From CAZNPW01 sp964575185 (GTDB lineage: Bacteria; Pseudomonadota; Alphaproteobacteria; Rhodobacterales; Rhodobacteraceae), in contig CAZNPW010000050.1 in NCBI GenBank assembly GCA_964575185.1, positions 1 to 19,685 of the forward strand: a DNA stretch of 19,685 nucleotides, read 5' to 3'. A model generated the notes under the pieces. That model was not told where the DNA came from, did not search any database, and saw only the letters and a program-made list of their open reading frames with translations. Position numbers and translations under genes: made by a program. Shown piece after piece: positions 1 to 7,595 of the stretch (position 1 is its first letter; the number at the start of each line of letters is the position of its first letter).

Positions 1-382
1 CGGCCGTGCCCACGCCGGTCGCGGTGTAGAAGCCCGGGATGCCCGCGCCGCCCGCCCGCATCCGTTCGGCGAGCGTGCCCTGCGGGTTGAACTCCACCTC
101 GAGCTCGCCCGCGAGATACTGGCGCATGAACTCGGCGTTCTCGCCGACGTAGGAGGAGATCATCTTGCGCACCTGGCGCGTCCGCAGCAGCAGGCCGATG
201 CCGAAGTCGTCGACGCCCGCGTTGTTGCTGGCGAAGGTCAGGCCGTGGACGCCCGCGTCGCGGATGGCGGCGATACATAGCTCGGGGATGCCGCAGAGGC
301 CGAAGCCGCCGCTCGCGATCAGCATGTCGTCGCGCAGCAGCCCGTCCAGCGCCGCGCGCGCGTCGGGATAGATCTTGCCCAT
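1..382 (-). CDS. scoA: 3-oxoacid CoA-transferase subunit A, N-terminal part (cut by window edge)
   Basis: The reverse strand encodes a protein starting MGKIYPDARAALDGLL at the ATG complementary to 380-382; about 127 residues are visible before the window ends. It carries the hallmarks of the alpha subunit of succinyl-CoA:3-ketoacid CoA-transferase: the glycine-rich GGFGLCGIPE near residue 25, SNNAGVDDFGIGLLL, SSYVGEN, and the PQGTLAERMRAGGAGIPGF stretch near the visible end. The family enzyme moves CoA from succinyl-CoA to acetoacetate in the cytoplasm, feeding ketone bodies and PHB-derived acetoacetate into acetyl-CoA. A GGGGGA purine run about 6 nt before the ATG serves as ribosome binding site. 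The beta subunit (scoB) would be expected downstream on the minus strand, outside the window. AtoD-type acetoacetate CoA-transferase is a close alternative, but the segment reads closer to ScoA. Confidence 0.9.
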   Translation of the reverse strand, partial: MGKIYPDARAALDGLLRDDMLIASGGFGLCGIPELCIAAIRDAGVHGLTFASNNAGVDDFGIGLLLRTRQVRKMISSYVGENAEFMRQYLAGELEVEFNPQGTLAERMRAGGAGIPGFYTATGVGTA

Positions 383-471
383 GCGTCCCCCGTGCCCCGT
401 CTGCGCCGGACTATTCCGCCGCCATGCGGCGCGTGTCAATTCGGCGCGCGGTCGCCGCTGCGGCGTGCCGC

Positions 472-501
472 TTGCCAGGGCCGCCGGGCGCCGCCTATGC
501 A
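472..501 (+). promoter_or_regulatory. Probable promoter of tRNA-Leu
   Basis: TTGCCA at 472-477 is followed after 17-18 bases by CTATGC/TATGCA (495-501), placing the start of transcription just before the tRNA at 511. The arrangement matches the gcv promoter in this window (TTGACG-N17-CTAGGC). This is pattern inference only. Confidence 0.5.
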
Positions 502-510
502 GGAAGCCGC

Positions 511-596
511 GGCCGCTTGCCGGAACCGGTAGACGGAAGGCACTTAAACTGCCTCGGGCCCTGCCCGTGCGGGTTCGAGTCCCGCAGCGGCCACCA
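511..596 (+). tRNA. tRNA-Leu (anticodon UAA), CCA encoded
   Basis: This 86-nt class II tRNA folds fully. The acceptor stem is GGCCGCT (511-517) with AGCGGCC (586-592), the discriminator is A at 593 and CCA follows at 594-596. The anticodon stem AGGCA/TGCCT encloses loop CTTAAAC, giving anticodon TAA, which reads UUA. A 14-nt variable arm (555-568) precedes the T stem GCGGG/CCCGC with loop TTCGAGT. The long variable arm and A73 are as expected for leucine. UUA is a very rare codon in a genome this GC-rich, so this species probably serves few genes. Confidence 0.95.
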
Positions 597-603
597 GCAT
601 GCG

Positions 604-635
604 GAAGGGCCGCCCCGGCGACGGGACGGCCCTTC
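604..635. terminator. Hairpin between tRNA-Leu and convergent RTX gene
   Basis: A perfect 9-bp inverted repeat, GAAGGGCCG (604-612) and CGGCCCTTC (627-635), lies 8 nt after the tRNA and 12 nt before the stop of the convergent RTX gene. It is placed to end transcription from both sides. There is no T-run on either strand, so termination by this hairpin is inferred from position. Confidence 0.5.
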
Positions 636-646
636 GGCGCGGCGGA

Positions 647-1540
647 TCAGACGAAGATGAAGTCGTTCGCCTGGATGTTGGCCGCGGTCTCGCTCTGGAT
701 GGTGATCGCGAAGCCCGCGACGCCCGTGAGCGTGATCACGACATCGGCGCCGACCTGGGCCTTGACCCAGCCGGGGTTCGCGGTGTCGACCACGTCGATG
801 CGGATGAAGTCCTCGAGGTCGTTGTAGTCGGTGATGATGTCGAGGCCGTCGCCGCGCTTGTAGTCGAAGATGTCGACCCCCGCGCCGCCCGACACGAGGT
901 CGGCCGCCGAGCCGCCGCGGACCACGTCGTTGCCCGCGCCGCCGCCGACGGTATCGTTGCCGCGACCGCCGATCACCGTGTCGTTGTCGCTGCCGCCGAC
1001 CACGAGGTCGTTGCCGAGCCCGCCGTCGATCGTGTCGTTGCCGGCCCCGCCGCCGAGCGTGTCGTTGCCGAGGTTGCCGAGCATCGAATCGTTGCCGGCC
1101 CCCGAATCCATCTTGTCGGCCAGGTTCGACAGCGAGATCGTGTCGTTGCCCGCCAGAATCCCGGCGAGGAAGGCGCGGTCGTCGACGGTCGTGTCGGTGT
1201 CGATCGCCGCGGCGAAGTCGGCGGCGCTGGCTTCCATCGCGCTGAGCCGCAGGGTGGGCTGCCAGCCGGTCGTCCCGAAGCCGGTGTTGAGCTGCAGGTT
1301 CAGGAGCGTGCCGCCGTTGATCGTGCCGGTGGTGCCGCCGGTCAGGGTCACGTCGTCCATGTAGGCGAGCATCTGCGCCCGGTCGGGGCCCACGTTGTCG
1401 GTGGCCGACAGCCGGAACTCGAAGTTGCGCAGGCCGACCGGGAAGGACCCGGAGTTCAGCGCGACGACGGAATTGTCGAACAGCGTCGACAGGTCGAAGG
1501 TGTCGATGTTGAAGGCGCCGGAGGCGGTCAGGCGGACCAT
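647..1540 (-). CDS. RTX (hemolysin-type) calcium-binding protein, probably type I secreted
   Basis: This is a 297-residue protein. Residues 1-130 form a beta-rich N-terminal region of no recognised family. They lead into a linker containing DDRAFLAGILAGND, then about eight glycine/aspartate nonapeptides of the GGxGNDxhx type at residues ~146-224. Such repeats fold into a Ca2+-binding parallel beta-roll outside the cell. A ~70-residue C-terminal domain ends in DFIFV, resembling the acidic-hydrophobic C-termini used by type I secretion signals. There is no N-terminal signal peptide. AAAGGAC a few bases before the ATG is the ribosome binding site. The next gene upstream (1810-2670) has the same architecture and the same linker motif, so the two look like an old tandem duplication. 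No ABC exporter genes are in the window. No catalytic motif is seen, so the function is unknown. Confidence 0.88.
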   Translation of the reverse strand: MVRLTASGAFNIDTFDLSTLFDNSVVALNSGSFPVGLRNFEFRLSATDNVGPDRAQMLAYMDDVTLTGGTTGTINGGTLLNLQLNTGFGTTGWQPTLRLSAMEASAADFAAAIDTDTTVDDRAFLAGILAGNDTISLSNLADKMDSGAGNDSMLGNLGNDTLGGGAGNDTIDGGLGNDLVVGGSDNDTVIGGRGNDTVGGGAGNDVVRGGSAADLVSGGAGVDIFDYKRGDGLDIITDYNDLEDFIRIDVVDTANPGWVKAQVGADVVITLTGVAGFAITIQSETAANIQANDFIFV

Positions 1541-1788
1541 GTGTCTGTCCTTTCGCGTGTTGCGGTGTCTTGCGGGCAGAGGCCGGGCAAGTCCGCGGGC
1601 ACCATGCCCTTGGCCGCAGGTCCGAACTCCGGGGTGTCCCGTTGCGGATCACGCTGCCGGTGGGCCGGGGCGGGAATGTGGCGGTGCCGGGGTTTCATCA
1701 CCGGCGAAAAAGGTGCGTTTCAGGCGCGGATTTCCCGCGGGTGGCGCGTTGCGGCAATGCGACCGGCATCGTCGCCGGACGGGAAACG

Positions 1789-1808
1789 GTCGCGGGCGGG
1801 TCCGCGAC
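1789..1808 (-). terminator. Stem-loop after the second RTX gene
   Basis: GTCGCGG (1789-1795) and CCGCGAC (1802-1808) form a perfect 7-bp stem with a 6-nt loop, starting right after the stop codon of the minus-strand RTX gene at 1810. On the minus strand it is followed by CGTTTCCC, a weak T-run. The remaining gap up to 1541 should hold the promoter of the downstream RTX gene, but no clear -35/-10 pair is seen there. Confidence 0.45.
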
Positions 1809-1809
1809 G

Positions 1810-2670
1810 CTAGATCAGGATGTCGTCCTCCACGTCGGTCGGGTTGATGTTCTGGATCACGATGCGCAGGTTCAGCACCTCGGACGGGTCCGAGACGCGG
1901 AAGATCGTCAGGATCGTGTCGCCGTCCTGCGGCTGCAGGTCGACCTGCCAGGTGCCGGGCCGCAGGATGTTGATGTCGATCCGGTCCACGTCGTCCTGGA
2001 AATCGCGGATGACGTCGTTGCCGTCGTTGCTGGTGAACACGAAGGCGTCCGCCCCCGCCCCGCCGGTCAGGACATCGTTGCCGGTGCCGCCGTCCAGGCT
2101 GTCGTTGCCGGTGCCGCCGAACAGCCGGTCGTTGTTGCTCTGCCCCGACAGCGTGTCGTTGCCGTCGCCGCCGTAGAGCCAGTCGTTGCCGTTGTTGCCC
2201 GACAGCGCGTCGGCCCCGCGGTTGCCGAAGAGGGTGTCGTTGCCGGTCGCGCCATAGGCGCGGTCGGCCTGGTTCGACAGCACGAGCCGGTCGTTGCCCG
2301 CGAGCATCTGGTTCAGGAGCGCCCGGTCGTCGGCGCGACCGGCGCTGCGCAGCGCCGTCTCGACCGCGGTGGCCTGGACCGTCAGGTCCCACAGCGCGAA
2401 GACCGTCTGGGTGCCCGACCCGTCGAGGAGCCGGATCGCGCCCACGGTGCCCGCGACGAACGCGCCGCCCGACAGCGCGAACCCGTCGCCGAGCAAGGTC
2501 AGGTTCTGCGCCACCCCGCCCTGCGACAGCGGCAGGATCCAGCGGCTGTCGTAGGTCTCGCCCTGGAACGTGAAGCTGCCCCGCGCGACGGCCGGGTTGC
2601 CGGTGCGCAGCGCCAACAGCGACAGGTCGAAGGCGCCGAAGTCCGTGGCCCGGTTGAATTGCGCCAGCAT
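1810..2670 (-). CDS. RTX calcium-binding protein, paralogue of the downstream gene
   Basis: This is a 286-residue protein. Its N-terminal ~110 residues are not recognised, and are followed by ADDRALLNQMLAGND, clearly homologous to the linker of the neighbouring RTX protein. Seven to eight glycine/aspartate nonapeptides (residues ~139-209, for example GGTGNDSLDGGTGNDVL) should form a calcium beta-roll. The C-terminal domain ends VEDDILI, again an acidic-hydrophobic tail suited to type I export. No signal peptide is visible. GGAG lies 6 nt before the ATG. The gene lies 81 nt after putR on the same strand; a short TGCCC/GGGCA hairpin (2701-2716) lies between them, so it may have its own transcription or follow putR. 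The N-terminal half has diverged much more from its paralogue than the linker and repeats have. Confidence 0.87.
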   Translation of the reverse strand: MLAQFNRATDFGAFDLSLLALRTGNPAVARGSFTFQGETYDSRWILPLSQGGVAQNLTLLGDGFALSGGAFVAGTVGAIRLLDGSGTQTVFALWDLTVQATAVETALRSAGRADDRALLNQMLAGNDRLVLSNQADRAYGATGNDTLFGNRGADALSGNNGNDWLYGGDGNDTLSGQSNNDRLFGGTGNDSLDGGTGNDVLTGGAGADAFVFTSNDGNDVIRDFQDDVDRIDINILRPGTWQVDLQPQDGDTILTIFRVSDPSEVLNLRIVIQNINPTDVEDDILI

Positions 2671-2751
2671 GAACGGCTCCTGCCAATACCCCGGCGATCA
2701 TGCCCCGGCCCGGGCAGGAAAGGCAAGGCCGCGGAAGGGTGGCCCGACGGC

Positions 2752-3201
2752 TCAGCGTTCCTTCACCGTCTCCATCGCGACGTAGGTGCTGGTCGCGGCG
2801 ACGTGGGGCAGGGCGCTGATCCGCTCGCCCAGGACGCGGCGGTAGGCCTGGATGTCGCCGGTCCGCACCTTCAGCAGGTAGTCGAAGCGGCTGGCGATCA
2901 TGTGGCATTCCTCGATCTCGGGCACCTCCGCCACCGCGCGGTTGAAGGCCTGCAGCGCGGCCTCGCGGGTGTCGGAGAGGCGCACCTCGACGAAGGCCAC
3001 ATGCGCCTGGCCGAGCCGCAGGTGGTTCAGCCGCGCGTGGTAGCCGGTGATGATCCCGGCGGCCTCCAGCCGCTTCAGCCGCGCCTGGACCGGGCTTTTC
3101 GACAGGCCGACGCGGCGGGCGAGGTCCACCGTGCTGATCCGGCCCTGCGCGGCCAGTTCGCGCAGGATCGCGCGGTCGAAGCGGTCGAGGTCGTCCGGCA
3201 T
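2752..3201 (-). CDS. putR: Lrp/AsnC-family regulator of proline catabolism
   Basis: The 149-residue protein starts MPDDLDRFDRAILREL. Residues 1-60 form the Lrp-type helix-turn-helix (GRISTVDLARRVGLSKSPVQARLKRLE), followed by the RAM ligand-binding/oligomerisation domain. The length is normal for the family. A longer reading frame reaches 3282, but the extension is proline/arginine-rich noise and the family begins at this methionine. It is divergent from putA with 105 bp between the starts. In Rhodobacter and Agrobacterium this arrangement is known for an Lrp-like activator that switches on putA when proline is present. The regulator very likely binds the shared gap and may also control itself. 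The specific ligand assignment rests on context. Confidence 0.88.
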   Translation of the reverse strand: MPDDLDRFDRAILRELAAQGRISTVDLARRVGLSKSPVQARLKRLEAAGIITGYHARLNHLRLGQAHVAFVEVRLSDTREAALQAFNRAVAEVPEIEECHMIASRFDYLLKVRTGDIQAYRRVLGERISALPHVAATSTYVAMETVKER

Positions 3202-3306
3202 GGGATGGGTCCCTTCGTCAGGACGAACGCCCCGGGATCGGGCGCACATCGGGAAGATCGGCGGCGGGAAGGGGTGTATCATGGGTGGAACGAAAGGTCA
3301 CCGCCC
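3202..3306. promoter_or_regulatory. putR-putA divergent control region
   Basis: This 105-bp gap between the divergent start codons must hold both promoters and, by family knowledge, the PutR operator. TATCAT at 3277-3282 is a candidate -10 for putA, with no good -35 at the right distance, as expected for an activator-dependent promoter. AAAGG at 3294-3298 is the putA ribosome binding site. No clear Lrp-box dyad was found by eye. Confidence 0.45.
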
Positions 3307-6300
3307 ATGCCCCGCGACGACGCCCTTCCCCTTTCCCCGCCGCCCGGCGAGGCCGCGCTGGTCGCGGCGCTCGCGGCTGAGGCGGCGCTCGACGCGCCGG
3401 CGCGGACCGCCATCGTGGCCGCCGGGGCCGACCTTGTCCGCCGCATCCGCGCCGCCGCGAGACCCGGGCTGATGGAGGTCTTTCTCGCCGAATACGGCCT
3501 GTCGACCGACGAGGGCGTGGCGCTGATGTGCCTGGCCGAGGCGCTGCTGCGGGTGCCCGACGAGGGCACGATGGACGCGCTCATCGAGGACAAGATCGCC
3601 CCCGGCGACTGGGGCCGGCATCTGGGCCGGTCGGCCAGCGCGCTCGTCAACGCCTCGACCTGGGCGCTGATGCTGACGGGCCGGGTGCTGGATGACCGGG
3701 AACCCGGCGTGGTCGGGCACCTGAAGGCCGCCGTCCGCCGCCTGGGCGAGCCGGTGATCCGGCGCGCCGTCGGCCAGGCGATGAAGGAGATGGGCCGACA
3801 GTTCGTCCTGGGCGAGACGATCACGGCCGCGATGGCGCGCGCGCGCGAGGCGGAAGGCCGGGGCTACACCTACAGCTACGACATGCTGGGCGAGGCCGCG
3901 CGCACCGACGCCGACGCGCGGCGCTATCACCTCGCCTATGCCGAGGCGATCACCGCCATCGCCGGGGCGGCGACGGGCACCGACATCCGGGCGAACCCCG
4001 GGATCAGCGTGAAGCTCAGCGCGCTGCACCCGCGCTACGAGGTCGCGCAGGAGGCCCGCGTGATGGCCGAACTCGTGCCGCGGGTGCGCGCGCTGGCGGG
4101 CCTCGCGCGGGCCGCCGGGATCGGCTTCAACATCGACGCCGAGGAGGCCGAGCGGCTGGCGCTGTCGGGGCGCGTCATCGCGGCGGTGCTGGAGGACGGG
4201 GCGCTGGCCGGATGGGACGGGTTCGGCGTGGTCGTGCAGGCCTACGGGCGGCGCGCGGGGGCGATGATCGACGGGCTGCACCGGCTGGCCCTGCGGCTGG
4301 ACCGGCGGATCATGGTGCGGCTGGTCAAGGGCGCCTACTGGGACGCCGAGGTCAAGCGGGCGCAGGTGCTGGGGCTGGCGGAGTTCCCCGTCTTCACCCG
4401 CAAGCAGGCGACCGACGTGAGCTTCATCGCGCTGGCGCGGCGGCTTCTGGGGATGACGGACCGGATCTATCCGCAGTTCGCCACGCACAACGCCCACAGC
4501 GTCGCGGCGGTGCTGCACATGGCGGAGGGCATGGGCGTCACCGACTTCGAGTTCCAGCGCCTGCACGGCATGGGCGAGCGGCTGCACGACCTGGTGCTGC
4601 GGGACCGGGGCACGCGCTGCCGCATCTACGCCCCGGTGGGGGCGCACCGCGACCTGCTCGCCTACCTGGTGCGGCGGCTTCTGGAGAACGGCGCGAACTC
4701 GAGCTTCGTCAACCGGATCGTCGATGCCGCCGTGCCGCCCGAGGCGGTCGCGGCCTGCCCGCTGGCGGCGATGGACGGGCTGTCGCTGCCGAACCCGGCG
4801 ATCCCGGCGGGGCCGGGGCTGTTCCCGGGGCGGCGGAACGCGGCCGGGTGGGATCTGGCCGACGGCCCGACGCTCGCCGCGCTGGGGTCGGCGCGCGCGG
4901 CGTTCCGGCAGGTGGAGTTCGCCGCGGGGCCGGTCCTCGCCACGCCGGGGGGAGACGGGGCCGCGGTGCCGGTGCCGTCGCCGGCCGACGGCCGCCGCGT
5001 CGGGCGGGTCGTCGCGGCGACCGCCGCCGACGTTGCCGCGGCGCTGGCCGCCGCGCGCCCCTGGGACGCGCCCGACCGTGCCGCGGTCCTGCACCGCGCC
5101 GCCGACCTGCTCGAGGCCGATCACGCCGCGCTCTTCGCGCTGCTGGCGCGCGAGGCGGGCAAGACGCTGCCCGACGCGGTGTCGGAACTGCGCGAGGCCG
5201 TCGACTTCCTGCGCTATTATGCCCAAGGCATCGCCGGGCTGGTGCACCCGCCGCGCGGCGTTCTGGCCTGCATCAGCCCGTGGAACTTTCCGCTCGCGAT
5301 CTTCACGGGGCAGGTCGCGGCGGCGCTGGCGGCGGGCAACGCGGTGCTGGCCAAACCCGCGCCGCAGACGCCGCTGGTGGCGGCCCGGGCGGTCGGGCAC
5401 CTGCACGCGGCCGGGGTGCCGCGCGCGGCGCTGCAACTTTTGCCCGGCGACGGGGCCGTGGGGGCGATGCTCACGCGCGATCCGCGGGTGGCGGGGGTGG
5501 TGTTCACCGGATCGACCGCGACGGCGCGGGCGATCCGCAGCGCGATGGCCGACCACCTGGCCCCGACCGCGCCGCTGGTGGCCGAGACGGGCGGGCTGAA
5601 CGCGATGGTCGTCGATTCGACCGCGCTGCCCGAACAGGCGGTGCGCGACGTGCTGGCCTCGGCCTTCCAGTCGGCCGGGCAGCGGTGCTCGGCGCTGCGC
5701 TGCCTCTATGTGCAGGAGGACGTGGCGGAGGCCGTGGAGGCGATGCTGATGGCGGCGATGGACGAACTGCGGCTCGGCGATCCCTGGGACCTTGCCACCG
5801 ACGTGGGCCCGGTGATCGACGCGGCGGCCCGGGACGGGATCGACGGCTATGTCAGGGGCTGCGGCGACCGGGTGATGAAGCGCATGGCGGTGCCCGCGGG
5901 CGGGCATTTCGCGGGGCCGACGGTGATCCGCGTGGGCGGGATCGGCGACATCCCGCGCGAGGTCTTCGGGCCGGTCCTGCACGTCGCGCGGTTCCGGGCG
6001 GGCGATCTGGAGCGGGTTGTTTCCGACATCAACGCAACGGGTTACGGCCTGACCTTCGGGTGTCACACGAGGATCGACGGCCGGGTGCAGACGCTGACCT
6101 CGGGCGTGCGCGCGGGCAACGTCTACGTCAACCGCAACCAGATCGGCGCGGTGGTGGGCAGCCAGCCCTTCGGCGGCGAGGGACTGTCGGGAACGGGGCC
6201 GAAGGCCGGCGGGCCGCTGTATCTGGCCCGGCTGACCGAAGCGCCGGTGCCCGAGGCGGTCGAGGACGGGACCGAGACGACCGAGGCGGAGGCGCGTGCG

Positions 6301-6705
6301 GCGCTGGCGGCGCTGCCGCCGCCGCCCGGGCCGGAGGTGCTGGACCTGCCCGGGCCGACGGGGGAAAGCAACCGCCTGACGCTGAGCGCCCGCCCGCCGC
6401 TGCTGGCGCTGGGGCCGGGGCGGGCGGCGGCGGCGGCGCAGGTGGCGGCGGTGGCGGCGCTCGGCGGGCAGGCCGTGGCGGCACCGGGGCTGGCGGCTAC
6501 GGCGCTGGAGCGGCTGGCCATCGGGGGGGCGGTTTTCCGGGGCGACGGAAGGGCTTATGCCCGGGCGCTCGCGCGGCGGGAGGGGCCGATCCTGCCGCTG
6601 ATCGGGATGCCGGATGCAGGCCACGCGCGGGTGGAGCGGCACGTGTGCATCGACACGACGGCGAGCGGGGGGAACGCGCAGCTGCTGGCGGCTGCGGGGG
6701 AGTGA
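3307..6705 (+). CDS. putA: Bifunctional proline dehydrogenase / delta-1-pyrroline-5-carboxylate dehydrogenase
   Basis: This 1132-residue protein oxidises proline to glutamate in two steps (FAD, then NAD+) with channelled intermediate, at the inner face of the membrane. The proline dehydrogenase barrel includes RLVKGAYWD, ATHNAH and GMGERLHD, and ends in RIYAPVGAHRDLLAYLVRR; Arg456-Arg457 match the residues that bind the substrate carboxylate. The aldehyde dehydrogenase domain (about 540-980) shows ACISPWNFPLAIF, Glu760 in AETGGLN and the catalytic Cys794 in GQRCSALR. The ~150-residue tail has GESNRLTLSAR and ends near HVCIDTTASGGN, like the extra C-terminal ALDH-superfamily segment of alphaproteobacterial PutAs. 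The N-terminus has no ribbon-helix-helix, so unlike E. coli PutA it should not repress its own gene; the divergent PutR takes that role. The start at MPRDDALPL is supported by AAAGG upstream; an open frame extending to 1570 is spurious. Confidence 0.96.
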   Translation: MPRDDALPLSPPPGEAALVAALAAEAALDAPARTAIVAAGADLVRRIRAAARPGLMEVFLAEYGLSTDEGVALMCLAEALLRVPDEGTMDALIEDKIAPGDWGRHLGRSASALVNASTWALMLTGRVLDDREPGVVGHLKAAVRRLGEPVIRRAVGQAMKEMGRQFVLGETITAAMARAREAEGRGYTYSYDMLGEAARTDADARRYHLAYAEAITAIAGAATGTDIRANPGISVKLSALHPRYEVAQEARVMAELVPRVRALAGLARAAGIGFNIDAEEAERLALSGRVIAAVLEDGALAGWDGFGVVVQAYGRRAGAMIDGLHRLALRLDRRIMVRLVKGAYWDAEVKRAQVLGLAEFPVFTRKQATDVSFIALARRLLGMTDRIYPQFATHNAHSVAAVLHMAEGMGVTDFEFQRLHGMGERLHDLVLRDRGTRCRIYAPVGAHRDLLAYLVRRLLENGANSSFVNRIVDAAVPPEAVAACPLAAMDGLSLPNPAIPAGPGLFPGRRNAAGWDLADGPTLAALGSARAAFRQVEFAAGPVLATPGGDGAAVPVPSPADGRRVGRVVAATAADVAAALAAARPWDAPDRAAVLHRAADLLEADHAALFALLAREAGKTLPDAVSELREAVDFLRYYAQGIAGLVHPPRGVLACISPWNFPLAIFTGQVAAALAAGNAVLAKPAPQTPLVAARAVGHLHAAGVPRAALQLLPGDGAVGAMLTRDPRVAGVVFTGSTATARAIRSAMADHLAPTAPLVAETGGLNAMVVDSTALPEQAVRDVLASAFQSAGQRCSALRCLYVQEDVAEAVEAMLMAAMDELRLGDPWDLATDVGPVIDAAARDGIDGYVRGCGDRVMKRMAVPAGGHFAGPTVIRVGGIGDIPREVFGPVLHVARFRAGDLERVVSDINATGYGLTFGCHTRIDGRVQTLTSGVRAGNVYVNRNQIGAVVGSQPFGGEGLSGTGPKAGGPLYLARLTEAPVPEAVEDGTETTEAEARAALAALPPPPGPEVLDLPGPTGESNRLTLSARPPLLALGPGRAAAAAQVAAVAALGGQAVAAPGLAATALERLAIGGAVFRGDGRAYARALARREGPILPLIGMPDAGHARVERHVCIDTTASGGNAQLLAAAGE

Positions 6706-6744
6706 GGGGCGCCCGGGGGATCTTCGCCCGGACATCCTTGTCCC

Positions 6745-6777
6745 GCGGCGTGCGGGCGGCCTGCGGCGTGCGGGCGG
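6745..6777. repeat. 15-bp direct repeat before rhomboid gene
   Basis: GCGGCGTGCGGGCGG occurs at 6745-6759 and again at 6763-6777, separated by three bases (period 18). It lies in the 109-bp gap between putA and the rhomboid gene, just before a TTGACG at 6779-6784. It could be a slippage product in GC-rich DNA or a pair of regulator half-sites. Confidence 0.6.
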
Positions 6778-6814
6778 ATTGACGGCCGCCGTCGCGTCGG
6801 ACACCGTCCTGCCC

Positions 6815-7552
6815 ATGTTCCCGATCCGCGACCACAACCCCTCGCGGCGCGCGCCGGTGGTCTGCTATGCGCTGATCGCGGCCAACGTGCTGATCTTTCT
6901 CGGCTACTGGCTGACGATCCCGACCGAGCGCGGGCTTGCGATCTTCTTCTACACCTGGGGTCTGGTGCCGGATTTCGTGGTGCGGGGTTTCCAGCCGCAG
7001 ACCGTGCTGACGAGCATGTTCCTGCACGGCGGATGGCTGCACATCGCGGGCAACATGCTGTTCCTGTGGGTTTTCGGGGACAATCTCGAGGACGAGATGG
7101 GGCATCTGCCGTTCCTCGGCTTCTACCTGGCGAGCGGCGTGGCGGCGGCCGGGTTGCAGATCGCGGCGGACCCGGGCTCGCAGGTGCCGATGGTGGGCGC
7201 CTCCGGGGCGATCGCGGGGGTGCTCGGGGCGTATCTGCTGATGTTCCCCAAGGCCAAGGTCGACGTGCTGTTCGTCTTCGTCATCTTCTTCAAGATCATA
7301 CCGATCCGGGCGTGGATCGTTCTGGGGATCTGGTTCGCGCTGCAGGTGGCGAACGGGGCGGTGACGCCGACCGATGGCGGCGGGGTCGCCTATTGGGCGC
7401 ATGCGGGGGGGTTCGTGGCGGGGGTGGTCCTGGCGCTGCCCCTGTGGCTGCGGCGGGGCGGAACGGGGTTCTGGGACCGCACGGGCGGCGCGCCGCCGCA
7501 CCCCGAGGCGGTATATGCCCCGTCGCGCATCCCGCGGGTCGGCCGCCGGTGA
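6815..7552 (+). CDS. Rhomboid family intramembrane serine protease
   Basis: This 245-residue polytopic membrane protein is predicted to cleave transmembrane segments of other proteins within the bilayer. The catalytic serine is Ser130 in GASGAIAG, its partner is His196 in AYWAHAGGFVAG, and Asn80 in HGGWLHIAGNM stabilises the oxyanion. These are the standard rhomboid elements. Hydrophobic segments begin near residues 15, 65, 100, 128, 150 and 190, giving about six helices. The start MFPIRDHNPS is chosen because rhomboids of this group begin with this short cytoplasmic R/N/P segment. No Shine-Dalgarno sequence is visible and a TTGACG lies at 6779-6784, so the message may be nearly leaderless. 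The gene converges with the MBL-fold hydrolase at 7596. The substrate is unknown. Confidence 0.92.
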   Translation: MFPIRDHNPSRRAPVVCYALIAANVLIFLGYWLTIPTERGLAIFFYTWGLVPDFVVRGFQPQTVLTSMFLHGGWLHIAGNMLFLWVFGDNLEDEMGHLPFLGFYLASGVAAAGLQIAADPGSQVPMVGASGAIAGVLGAYLLMFPKAKVDVLFVFVIFFKIIPIRAWIVLGIWFALQVANGAVTPTDGGGVAYWAHAGGFVAGVVLALPLWLRRGGTGFWDRTGGAPPHPEAVYAPSRIPRVGRR

Positions 7553-7595
7553 GCGGCGGGCCGGGCGGCGGACATCGGGCGCGCCGGCAGGCGGG

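Noticed and set aside
870..1110. Regular short repeats (GTCGTTGCC and similar, about 27-bp period) that could look like a CRISPR or VNTR
   Set aside because: They are the codons of RTX nonapeptides in the minus-strand gene, with no spacers of CRISPR type. The same holds for 2050-2270.
1570..3306. Very long open frame joining the RTX region to putA as one 1711-residue protein
   Set aside because: The N-terminal part is antisense to two clear RTX genes and the Lrp gene and shows only GC-frame artefact composition; PutA homology begins at 3307.
3298..6837. 1179-residue minus-strand frame antisense to putA
   Set aside because: It is rich in Arg, Pro and His with no domain, typical of shadow frames in high-GC genes; putA on the plus strand is certain.
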